Virus record (IMG/VR): IMGVR_UViG_3300036799_000135
Span: 1 to 29,949 of that record
Strand: one strand, 5' to 3'
Length of the DNA stretch: 29,949 bases
Source: a virus
Below are positions 6,617 through 13,014 of the stretch, piece by piece. Under the pieces are notes generated by a model that saw nothing but the letters and a program-made list of their open reading frames with translations, made no database searches and was not told the DNA's origin. Positions within the stretch are counted from its first letter, which is position 1. Every line of letters begins with the position of its first letter. Made by a program: the position numbers and the translations under genes.

Positions 6617-7408
6617 TCAGACGCCGTTGACGCTGGCGAGGAGCGGCTCGTCGGAGAGCTGCAGGCGGTCGACTCGCATGATCTCCTCCCACTGCTCAGC
6701 GGTCGGGTGGCCCAGCTTGTCCCAGCGGGTCAGGTCGAACTCGCCGTAGCCGGCGCTGCGCTTGGCGCCCAGGCCCTCCTGCTGGCAGAGGTTCCAGATC
6801 CGCACCCACTGATCGTCGCTCAGCGCATCCTCGAGCACCAGTACCTGAAACTCGATGTGGGCGCCGACCACGTACTCGCAGTAGCCCAGGCTCGAGCGCG
6901 GACCCTGCGGGCCGTTCAGATGCCCGATGGTCATCTCGATGCCGGTCGGCTCTTCGGCGTGGAGGAACAGCTCGTGCGGGTAGACAAATACCCGCTCGGC
7001 CAGCATTGACCGGAAGCCCTTCTTCGTCGGCCCCCAGCGCTGCGCCGAGAAGAGGATGTTCGTGCTCTCCTTCAGGGCGGCCTTGAGCTGGCGCGATTCG
7101 ATGTACAGCCCCTGCGCGCCGCGCTTGAAGCCGTTGGTCTGCTTGGTCTCGGCTTCCTTGTCGGTGAGCGTGACCAGATCGTCGTAGGACATGCCTGGTT
7201 TCACGTCCAGGCCCATGTCCAGCGCGGTCCTGGCCAGCGACTGGCGCAGCTCCTCCTGCTCGCTGATGCCAGCGCGAGCGCGCAACCAGCCCTCGATCAC
7301 TCGCGTGTTCTTGGGCACGCCGCCCATCACCTTGCCGCGCCATGCGAGCGCGCCGCCGTAGAGGGCCCACTGATTCAGTGCCGCTGGCTGGTTATCGAGA
7401 ACGCCCAC
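6617..7408 (-). CDS. Lone RAMP-superfamily (Cas7-like) protein
   Basis: 263 residues from a GTG, with GGAGGT 8 bases upstream; it overlaps the upstream gene by 17 bases. Two hallmarks of the RAMP fold are in the right order. Residues 100-114 read GLYIESRQLKAALKE, matching the I-P-x-S-x-L-K-x-x-L-[RK] motif of Csm3/Cmr/Cas7 proteins. Residues 212-224 read GLGAKRSAGYGEF, matching the C-terminal glycine-rich loop (G-hG-xxR-xxGyGxf). An early GKVMGG (25-30) and a strand before the loop (HIEFQVLVLED) also fit. Known members bind guide RNA, polymerise along it, or cleave it. No other cas gene is visible. It sits directly upstream of the pentamer-phased array on the same strand. Single RAMP-like genes also occur in other phages without known role, so binding to the array RNA is inference. 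Confidence 0.65.
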   Translation of the reverse strand: MGVLDNQPAALNQWALYGGALAWRGKVMGGVPKNTRVIEGWLRARAGISEQEELRQSLARTALDMGLDVKPGMSYDDLVTLTDKEAETKQTNGFKRGAQGLYIESRQLKAALKESTNILFSAQRWGPTKKGFRSMLAERVFVYPHELFLHAEEPTGIEMTIGHLNGPQGPRSSLGYCEYVVGAHIEFQVLVLEDALSDDQWVRIWNLCQQEGLGAKRSAGYGEFDLTRWDKLGHPTAEQWEEIMRVDRLQLSDEPLLASVNGV

Positions 7409-8051
7409 GTTTCTTTACCTCCGGTAGGTCAGGCAGGGACAGCACCGGGCCGTCCAGATCGGCGAACAGGTGCATCAGGTTCGGATCGTTGACCACGGGC
7501 AGCGCTTCGGTGGCGGCCAAGCGGGCGATCTCTTCGACGGTGAACTTGTCGCCCACGGTCTGGTCCTCGTTGTCGAGCTGCTCCTCGAGGAGCTGGTGGA
7601 TGCGCGCCACATGCAGGTAGCGGATGCCCAGCTTGACGCGCTCCCTGCGCGCCACGCGCAGATCCTTCTTGCGCATGTCGAGCAGACGGAGATGCTTGGA
7701 GCCCGCGTGCTCGAGCCACTCATCGAAAGCGGACGAGCGGCGCTCCACGAAGCGGTCGACCTCGACTGGCCCCAGAAGCTGGGCGCCCAGAAGGATGGGA
7801 GTACTCAGCCCTAGCTGTCGGCTAACAGCCATCAAATTGCCCAGCATGCCGCGCACAAGCGGTGCGACGTTTTCGGCGATCAACTCGCGGCGCCACTCGG
7901 GATCTTCATCGATTTCCCTGACGACACGCTCAACGATTTGAGGAGCCTCGAATTGATCCGAGTATGGATCGTCAAGGATGGCGCCAAGCGCTTCGCGAAG
8001 CCGGTCGCGAGCGTTGGGCGGTGGGGCTGGGATACGACGTATTTCTACCAA
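7392..8051 (-). CDS. Helical protein in operon with RAMP gene
   Basis: 219 residues from a TTG with GGAGGAG (8055-8061) 3-5 bases upstream; no competing ATG fits. The protein is almost wholly helical and charged. A central segment (FDEWLEHAGSKHLRLLDMRKKDL, then RVARRERVKLGIRYLHVARIHQLLEEQ) resembles helical proteins seen in other high-GC phages. The end is a polar, basic tail (EVKKRGRSR). There are no Cys, metal or nucleotide motifs. It is the first gene of the minus-strand unit that continues into the RAMP gene and array, so it could be a partner of the RAMP protein (a small-subunit-like role) or a regulator. Neither is shown by the sequence itself. Confidence 0.7.
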   Translation of the reverse strand: MVEIRRIPAPPPNARDRLREALGAILDDPYSDQFEAPQIVERVVREIDEDPEWRRELIAENVAPLVRGMLGNLMAVSRQLGLSTPILLGAQLLGPVEVDRFVERRSSAFDEWLEHAGSKHLRLLDMRKKDLRVARRERVKLGIRYLHVARIHQLLEEQLDNEDQTVGDKFTVEEIARLAATEALPVVNDPNLMHLFADLDGPVLSLPDLPEVKKRGRSR

Positions 8052-8087
8052 CAGCTCCTCCAGAGGCGGGCCTCAACTCCCGTCGAA

Positions 8088-8116
8088 ATCGTACGGGAGA
8101 AACCGGTCACGAACAA
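8088..8116 (-). promoter_or_regulatory. Candidate promoter for helical protein/RAMP/array operon
   Basis: On the minus strand TTGTTC (8116-8111) and TACGAT (8093-8088) are separated by exactly 17 bases, as in a sigma-70-type promoter. Transcription would start near 8081, giving a leader of about 30 bases with the GGAGGAG ribosome site. It lies just past the integrase terminator, where a new transcription unit is expected. The -35 box matches only at TTG. Confidence 0.45.
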
Positions 8117-8140
8117 GTCACCCGTGGCTTCGGTAGAATG

Positions 8141-8178
8141 AAAAGGCGCCCATTCCCTTGTCCTGAGGGGAGGGCGCC
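8141..8178 (-). terminator. Rho-independent terminator of the integrase gene
   Basis: Read on the minus strand, GGCGCCC (8178-8172) pairs with GGGCGCC (8151-8145), with further C/G pairing inside, and is followed by TTTT (8144-8141). It lies 50 bases past the integrase stop. A second perfect 8-bp hairpin, GGCCGGCG (8180-8187) with CGCCGGCC (8205-8212), lies between it and the stop. Confidence 0.75.
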
Positions 8179-8227
8179 AGGCCGGCGGCTGAGGAGATGC
8201 AGCGCGCCGGCCACTCAGTGTTCCGAT

Positions 8228-9988
8228 CTAGGCGGCGTTGTTGCGAATCGACGTAGCCAAGTACTTGGCTACCGCAATATGCAACGCGGGGGCCGTATCG
8301 ATGTTGAGTTCGAGGTGAGGCTGGTTGTCCCGGTCGATGACCACCTGACGGATCACCGCGCGGGCGATGTCGCCCCAGTCGGTGTCGGTGAGCTGGTCCC
8401 ACGGGACCGCCCGCAGCCTCCTCGCCACGCCGCGCGCGCTCTCGACTTCCCTCAGTGAGCGCGAGCTGTCGTTGAGCTGTTTGGTCAGCCGCTCGACTTC
8501 CTGCTCCGCTCCCGCCTTCGTTACGAGGATCTCTTTGCGGTTGATCTCGTAGGCGCCTTCGCTGATCCCGCCACGATTCTTTTCCTTCCAGAGATTCGCC
8601 TCGTCCTGATCGGCTTCCTTGACCTTCGCTTCGGCCGCAGCCAGCCGCTGTGCAAGCGTGTTGTCTCCAGGCTCGTCCCGGTTCGTCCACGCCTCCGCAG
8701 CCGCGTCGATCTCGTCCGCCAGGCCGCGCCGCTGGAGCAGCTCCTTGACCTGTTCCCAGACCGTGGAGAGGACCAGCAGCGCAGGCGTGCGGCAGCGGTG
8801 CGTGCCCGCGTACGCGGCCAGCTCCTCGTTGCGTCCGCTGCCCATGCTGGTCGCGCAGCGGAGGTACATGTGCGTCCTGGGAAAGGGCTTCCGCGAACCG
8901 TCCGGCATGACACGGTCGACGCGAGCGGTGATGTTCATCGTGTGCCCGCAGACGCCGCAGAAGACGCGCCTGCGCAGCGGGTGGTCGATCTTCGGCCAGC
9001 GGCCTTTGCCCTGCGTGCCCTTGGCCTTGATCGCGTCCTGCAGCTCCATGTACGTGGGCCGCGTGTCGCGCTCGCAACCAGCGCAAAGGGCCAGCTCGGC
9101 GGCGTCCTTGTGTAGCAGCGGCGGCACCGGAATGATGACCACCTCGTCCGCATCCTTCCTGTGGCTGAGCCGCATTTTGTTGCCGGTGTCGGGGTGACGC
9201 TTCCGGCTGTAGCGTGTGCGCGAATAGGGCAGCTCGCCGTAGAGCGCCGTGTGATGCAGCAGGCGGCTGATGCGGTCAGCGCTCCACATCAGGTCAGGCC
9301 GCTCTACCTCTTTAGGAGCGGCAATGCGCATCCAGACGGCCAGTGGCCGGGTGCGCTCGCCAGCTACGTAGCGTTCGATGAGCTGGACCATGATGTCGGC
9401 GCGGTCGGCGATCAGCATGCCGTGGTTCTTGTCGTCGCGGCCGATCCAGTAGGGCAGCACGCCCGCCATCAGCTCTCCGTGGCGTGCGCGGTAGATGCGC
9501 ATGTCCATGGTTCTCTGGCGGATGCTATCGCGTTCGTGGTCGCCAAACGCGGCGACGACGCCCAGCCACTTGCGGTCGAAGCGGTCGGTGCAGGAGAGCA
9601 GCTTGATCTGGTCCTGCGTCTCCTGCAGCAGCAGGGCGACCGGGCCAGCCGACGCGACACCGCGAAACAGACGGTCTGAGCGCCAGACGAGCAGCACGTC
9701 GTAGAACCCGGCGTGCCCCAGCTCGATGGCTTTGCGGAAGCCCGGGCGGTCGGGGTCGACGCCTTCAGCGTTGTGCTCCCAGATGTCGCCGACCTGAACG
9801 AGCTTCAGCTCTTCGATGAGGCGCTGGCAGGTTGTGTCCTGCTCCTCGAGCGAGACATCGCCCTCAGCGAGCTTGGCGCTCTTGCGGCGATAGACGAGGC
9901 AGCGGGCGCCGACCGGCGCGATGACGTTGGAGAACAGCTCTATCCCGTGCGGGTTGAGCTTTCGGGTGCCTGGCCGTCCTGATGGCAT
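8228..9988 (-). CDS. int: Large serine recombinase (phage integrase)
   Basis: 586 residues, ATG preceded by a strong GGGAGGTG. The N-terminal resolvase domain has the nucleophile in YRRKSAK (S37), the helix SLEEQDTTCQRLIEE, and the arginine motif VWRSDRLFR (R103, R106, R110). The recombinase domain follows (about 175-300). Then comes a zinc ribbon with C344, C347, C378 and C399 (FCGVCG, YLRC, HRC) and a coiled coil (about 435-530), all in large-serine-integrase order. This class integrates phage DNA through attP x attB and needs a directionality factor for excision, so the phage is temperate. The N-terminal 25 residues before the domain are extra. attP is expected close by, probably in 9990-10316 or 8080-8227, but I cannot identify its core. 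Confidence 0.92.
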   Translation of the reverse strand: MPSGRPGTRKLNPHGIELFSNVIAPVGARCLVYRRKSAKLAEGDVSLEEQDTTCQRLIEELKLVQVGDIWEHNAEGVDPDRPGFRKAIELGHAGFYDVLLVWRSDRLFRGVASAGPVALLLQETQDQIKLLSCTDRFDRKWLGVVAAFGDHERDSIRQRTMDMRIYRARHGELMAGVLPYWIGRDDKNHGMLIADRADIMVQLIERYVAGERTRPLAVWMRIAAPKEVERPDLMWSADRISRLLHHTALYGELPYSRTRYSRKRHPDTGNKMRLSHRKDADEVVIIPVPPLLHKDAAELALCAGCERDTRPTYMELQDAIKAKGTQGKGRWPKIDHPLRRRVFCGVCGHTMNITARVDRVMPDGSRKPFPRTHMYLRCATSMGSGRNEELAAYAGTHRCRTPALLVLSTVWEQVKELLQRRGLADEIDAAAEAWTNRDEPGDNTLAQRLAAAEAKVKEADQDEANLWKEKNRGGISEGAYEINRKEILVTKAGAEQEVERLTKQLNDSSRSLREVESARGVARRLRAVPWDQLTDTDWGDIARAVIRQVVIDRDNQPHLELNIDTAPALHIAVAKYLATSIRNNAA

Positions 9989-10149
9989 GGCACACCTCCC
10001 TGGAGATGATGGGTTGCATTATACAAATCGGGAGGTCCGACTTCATAACAACGCCGGTACACGCGGAGCAGCACGTCGGCCAGCCCGATCAGTGCATCGC
10101 GCCGCTCGCGCTCCTGCTGCTCGGGTGTCAGCTCGGTCCACGGGGTCAT
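9940..10149 (-). CDS. Small helical protein upstream of integrase
   Basis: 69 residues from ATG 10149; a GTG two codons earlier (10155) is possible. The first half is charged and helical (LTPEQQERERRDALIGLADV, then LLRVYRRCYEV). The C-terminal 25 residues overlap the integrase start region by 49 bases and carry the integrase ribosome site, so that part may be unconstrained. Small helical proteins next to serine integrases include directionality factors and repressor-like proteins. Nothing in the sequence assigns either role. The ribosome site is weak (GGCAGG). Confidence 0.5.
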   Translation of the reverse strand: MTPWTELTPEQQERERRDALIGLADVLLRVYRRCYEVGPPDLYNATHHLQGGVPCHQDGQAPESSTRTG

Positions 10150-10183
10150 GCGCACGAGCCTGCCTCAGCCGGCTCGCGGCGTG

Positions 10184-10288
10184 GTGGCCACGGCCCATGG
10201 CCACCCCATGGCCAGTCACAAAAAATTTGCAGAAGAGTGGCTCAATTGATTGGCCATTGACGGATGTGGCCATGGCCAGGCCTACGCT
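10184..10288. promoter_or_regulatory. Divergent control region with TGGCCA palindromes
   Basis: Between the integrase operon (-) and the PAS-HTH gene (+) are GTGGCCAC (10184-10191), ATGGCCAC (10197-10204), ATGGCCAG (10208-10215) and the 12-base perfect palindrome TGGCCATGGCCA (10267-10278). A TTGACG -35-like box (10257-10262) abuts the last one; a TACGCT (10283-10288) is a poor -10 at 20-base spacing. An A/T-rich stretch (10218-10229) lies between. This looks like a lysogeny-type switch where a repressor covers both promoters. Confidence 0.55.
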
Positions 10289-10316
10289 TGGCTTTTTTCG
10301 CAGGGGGTACTTCGAT

Positions 10317-11096
10317 GTGGACGACTCACTACGCCGGCACGCGGAACGCGTCGGCCGTCGTCGCGTGCTTCGCCTCGCGGCAGGCGGCCTCCTGATCGCG
10401 ACAGCAGTAGCTATGGCGAACAACGACACGCCGCCGGACGATGAGGGCGACGCTGCTGCTGAGCTTGCGCCTGGGGCGCCGCCGGCGCCTGCCTTCACCC
10501 TCGAAGTTGATCCCGACCGTCGCATCCTCGACGCCACCCCGGAAGCGTTCCAGTTTTTCGGCCTGACGCTGGACCAGATGCGCGGCCGCCGGATGCGCGA
10601 CCTGTCCACGCCCGAGGAGGAGGCGATCATCGAGAGCCAGCTTGCTAGCACGTCTACCGGGGATGCTGCCAAGCTGCTCGCGGACCGTCTGGCGGATGTC
10701 GCGGCGGGCCGTCGCGCGTCGTGGAGTTTCTACGGCTATGTCTGGGCCAAACACGTCGAGTGGAGCGTGCGCGTCACCAACCGCCGCTCCCCACGCGGCT
10801 TCAGCATCCTGGTTCGGCCGCTGTTGAGGTTGCAGCCGGCCCCAGTTGCGACGCCCTCCGTCAACGGTGTCCTGCGACCACGAGCGCGTGGGCGCCCGCC
10901 CGGGCAGGGGCGGCTCGGCAACCCGCATGGCCCCTGGCGTCGCCGCATCGCTGAGATCGTCCGTGTGCACAACATGGACGGGCAGACCTACGAGTCACTG
11001 GCCGAGCAGTTCGGGCTCCTTGAGCGAACCATCTACGAGCACAAGCGTGATCACGAGCAGCTACTCGCGCAAGGAGTGCCGGTCGACCCGAATTAG
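10317..11096 (+). CDS. Membrane-anchored PAS-HTH regulator
   Basis: 259 residues from a GTG at 10317 with AGGGGG (10302-10307) upstream. An in-frame ATG at 10272 lies inside the operator palindrome, so I reject it as start. Order: basic N-terminus, one hydrophobic helix (VLRLAAGGLLIATAVAMA, about 17-34), acidic/Pro linker, a PAS-type domain (about 60-168; FTLEVDPDRRILDATPEAFQ, then FFGLTLDQMRGRRM), a basic linker, and a C-terminal helix-turn-helix (about 206-245; YESLAEQFGLLERTIYEHKR). PAS domains sense small ligands, light or redox state. A sensor-DNA-binding fusion fixed to the membrane would couple a cell signal to phage transcription. Its promoter carries the TGGCCA palindromes, suggesting autoregulation. 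The PAS call is from sequence pattern only. Confidence 0.62.
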   Translation: MDDSLRRHAERVGRRRVLRLAAGGLLIATAVAMANNDTPPDDEGDAAAELAPGAPPAPAFTLEVDPDRRILDATPEAFQFFGLTLDQMRGRRMRDLSTPEEEAIIESQLASTSTGDAAKLLADRLADVAAGRRASWSFYGYVWAKHVEWSVRVTNRRSPRGFSILVRPLLRLQPAPVATPSVNGVLRPRARGRPPGQGRLGNPHGPWRRRIAEIVRVHNMDGQTYESLAEQFGLLERTIYEHKRDHEQLLAQGVPVDPN

Positions 11097-11111
11097 CGTG
11101 CATATTTCGTT

Positions 11112-11136
11112 CATTGACGGAAGTGGCCATGGCCAG
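11112..11136 (+). promoter_or_regulatory. Second copy of the TTGACG-TGGCCATGGCCA operator block
   Basis: A 25-base block here differs from 10255-10279 at one position. Both carry CATTGACGGA, then the palindrome TGGCCATGGCCA (here 11124-11135). It lies in the 168-base gap before the gene at 11265. A TATGGT (11143-11148) is present, but 23 bases from TTGACG, so promoter geometry is unclear. The next 100 bases hold no other clear signal. Confidence 0.6.
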
Positions 11137-11264
11137 TCACAGTATGGTCTCGGGAGCTGGACTCGGGATGGTGTTGGGCCGCAACCCTAGCAGCGGGGGC
11201 GTAAGCCAGGAGACGCTCCCAAGCAGCCATCCACGTCGTATCTCTGGAAGGCAGATACAACGCG

Positions 11265-12020
11265 ATGTCACCCCATGCGAAGCACCCTGACGATGGCAAC
11301 CACGTGCGCGTGCTGGCCCGAAAAGATGAGGAAACCAAGCACAACCGCTTGAAGGTCAAGCTCTTCCATCACATCCAGACGGTGCTCACGGAGCCGGATC
11401 TGGGCGAGACGGTACGCGAGCTGATCCTGCCGCTGCTCATGCCGCAGATCGTGGAGCAGGTACGGCTGGAGATCGACCAGCGCGTCGCCAGCCTCCAGGC
11501 TCACTACGCCGACACGCGGCAGGCGCTGGCGCGGAGCCACGCCCAGATCGAGAGTACCTACAACGTCGAGCAGCTCAGTGACCGGAGCTACTTCCCGACC
11601 ATGTTCGACTTCCTCGTGCTCGTGGAGCAGGCGCTGCGTGAGGTGGGCCCAGCCGACATCGGCGGGCGCGGCATGGAGCTGACCGACGTGCTGGTCTACG
11701 ACGAGATCCAGCTCCGCTGGACGCCGCCAGCCGACTGGAAGGGGAAGGACGACAAGCCCAGCTTCCGCACCATCCGACGCGCCAAGGACCGCTACGGTTT
11801 CGGTCGAAACTGGCTCGAGGAGTGCATCGAGCGCATCCGCAGCGGGACGCTGTTCGCGCTGGCCGACGAGCGGACCAGCTCATGGCGCGGACACACCGGC
11901 CACAGTCTGGCCGCCGCCGCGCTGGCGCTGCCCATGGCGCTGCACGGCTGTCAGAACCTGCTCAGCCACGTCGCGCCACACACGGTTCCGCACCTCCACC
12001 ACCTGTTCATGTTCCTGTGA
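11265..12020 (+). CDS. Unknown protein with central coiled coil
   Basis: 251 residues from ATG 11265, with GGAAGG about 10 bases upstream. The N-terminal half is helical and charged; residues 60-95 (VEQVRLEIDQRVASLQAHYADTRQALARSHAQIES) have coiled-coil heptads. Residues 135-190 are mixed and Trp/Lys-rich (LRWTPPADWKGKDDKPSFRT, then IRRAKDRYGFGRNW). The C-terminus is His-rich (HTVPHLHHLF). I recognise no family or catalytic motif. Flanking operator repeats on both sides put it in the lysis-lysogeny control region. It could be a DNA-binding or regulatory protein, but no HTH is obvious. Confidence 0.7.
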   Translation: MSPHAKHPDDGNHVRVLARKDEETKHNRLKVKLFHHIQTVLTEPDLGETVRELILPLLMPQIVEQVRLEIDQRVASLQAHYADTRQALARSHAQIESTYNVEQLSDRSYFPTMFDFLVLVEQALREVGPADIGGRGMELTDVLVYDEIQLRWTPPADWKGKDDKPSFRTIRRAKDRYGFGRNWLEECIERIRSGTLFALADERTSSWRGHTGHSLAAAALALPMALHGCQNLLSHVAPHTVPHLHHLFMFL

Positions 12021-12022
12021 AA

Positions 12023-12087
12023 GTGGCCACGTAACCCCGCCGGATTCCGGGTAAGTGGCCACCAGTGGCCACACGGGTAGTGGCCAG
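12023..12087. promoter_or_regulatory. Cluster of four GTGGCCA operator-like sites
   Basis: In 65 bases there are GTGGCCAC at 12023-12030, 12055-12062 and 12065-12072 and GTGGCCAG at 12080-12087. Two are only 2 bases apart. This is the whole gap between the genes at 11265 and 12123, so the same regulator probably controls the rightward early operon. The core TGGCCA is also a known restriction-site sequence. Confidence 0.6.
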
Positions 12088-12122
12088 CATGGGGGGCCGG
12101 AGCAGTTGCATGCTCGGCCCCC

Positions 12123-12314
12123 ATGCGAATCGGACCGATCTGGCTCGCCGACGAAATCGGCAGGGATGTCGTACGCAAGGCCAACGACGCCGGGCGCGCG
12201 GTTGAGGTCGAAGCCTCAGAGCTGATCCGCGAAGCCATCGTGCGCTGGCGCCGCAAAGAGGAGCGCCAGGCGCGGCGCGAAGCCGAATACGCGAAGACCG
12301 AAGCGGTCGCGTGA
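12123..12314 (+). CDS. Small ribbon-helix-helix-like protein
   Basis: 63 residues from ATG 12123. A short strand region (RAVEVEASELI) followed by two helices (EASELIREAIVRWRRKEE and a long basic, charged tail) resembles CopG/Arc-type ribbon-helix-helix DNA-binding proteins. Such proteins bind palindromes as dimers. It directly follows the GTGGCCA cluster and is a candidate for the factor that reads it. There is no good ribosome site upstream, so translation could be weak or leaderless. The family call is tentative. Confidence 0.5.
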   Translation: MRIGPIWLADEIGRDVVRKANDAGRAVEVEASELIREAIVRWRRKEERQARREAEYAKTEAVA

Positions 12315-12323
12315 GCGGTCGCG

Positions 12324-12818
12324 TTGCAGTCCCTCGCCGATCTGCTGAACGACGAGGACGAGCGCAGCTTTCAGACGCGTGTTATCGAGCACGCGGAGCT
12401 TGGCGGCTGGCGCCACCAGCACCATTACTCCAGCGTCCACTCGCCATCCGGCTGGCCCGATCTGGTTCTGGTCCGTGGGCCGGTCTGCGTTGCAGCGGAG
12501 CTGAAGACCAACACCGGGCGTGTGACCGAGGACCAGGCCGACTGGCTCGACGCGCTCGCGCTGATACCAGGGATCACCGCGTGCGTCTGGCGACCGCGCG
12601 ACTGGAGGGCGATCCGAGACTTTCTCCTAGCGGGGGGACCGTATGCGACGACTAGCCTGGGGCCTGGTGCCCCTGTGCCTGGTGTTTGGCACCGGGCAGG
12701 CGAACGCGTACTCCGCAGACGACACGCAAGCCGCCATCGCCCAGGTGGCCGAGTCGTACGGGGTGTCCGCACAGCGGCTGACCAGTATCGTTGGCTGCGA
12801 GACCGGCTGGACCTTTAG
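12324..12818 (+). CDS. VRR-NUC domain nuclease
   Basis: 164 residues as the open frame, start TTG 12324. Residues about 14-105 fit the VRR-NUC fold of PD-(D/E)XK nucleases: SFQTRVIEHAELGGWRHQHH, then SGWPDLVLVRG, VAAELK (the D..ExK core) and DQADWLDALALIPGITACVWRPRDW. Phage members act on branched or damaged DNA during replication and recombination. The domain ends near residue 105 (about 12640). The remaining 58 residues overlap the next gene in another frame and look like non-coding Arg-rich translation. The true functional end may thus be near 12645, with a lost stop or an assembly error possible. It lies in the early DNA-metabolism block. Confidence 0.75.
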   Translation: MQSLADLLNDEDERSFQTRVIEHAELGGWRHQHHYSSVHSPSGWPDLVLVRGPVCVAAELKTNTGRVTEDQADWLDALALIPGITACVWRPRDWRAIRDFLLAGGPYATTSLGPGAPVPGVWHRAGERVLRRRHASRHRPGGRVVRGVRTAADQYRWLRDRLDL

Positions 12819-13014
12819 CCCCAACGTCATTGGGGATCGTGGCACCAGCTTCGGCGCCGCGCAGCTCCATCACGGCGGCTTGCTCGAGCACTTCCGCAGC
12901 GTGGGCTACACCGACCCGTTCTCGCCCTATCAAGCCATCGAATATCTGGGGCGGGCGCTGATCGGCGAGTGGGTCTACCTGGGCATCGGGGGCTGGTCAT
13001 GGACCTGCAGGTAG
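12643..13014 (+). CDS. Secreted lytic transglycosylase-like protein
   Basis: 123 residues from ATG 12643 with GGGGGG about 6 bases upstream. A classical signal peptide (MRRLAWGLVPLCLVFGTGQANA, cleavage at ANA|YS) precedes an SLT/lysozyme-like domain: AESYGVSAQRLTSIVGCETGW with the likely catalytic Glu in CETGW, then GTSFGAAQLHHGGLLEHF and SPYQAIEYLGRAL. Such enzymes cut the glycan strands of peptidoglycan. It is unusual to find one among early DNA genes. It may locally open the wall, support superinfection exclusion or act in lysis independent of a holin. It overlaps the nuclease frame by 176 bases and the methyltransferase start by 16 bases. Confidence 0.72.
   Translation: MRRLAWGLVPLCLVFGTGQANAYSADDTQAAIAQVAESYGVSAQRLTSIVGCETGWTFSPNVIGDRGTSFGAAQLHHGGLLEHFRSVGYTDPFSPYQAIEYLGRALIGEWVYLGIGGWSWTCR

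Noticed and set aside
8118-9086. 322-residue minus-strand open frame inside the integrase
   Set aside because: Out-of-frame shadow of the integrase zinc-ribbon and coiled-coil region, and it runs through the terminator.
9921-10316. N-terminal extension of the PAS-HTH gene to 9921
   Set aside because: It would run through the integrase start and the operator region and has no domain or ribosome site; GTG 10317 has a good AGGGGG.
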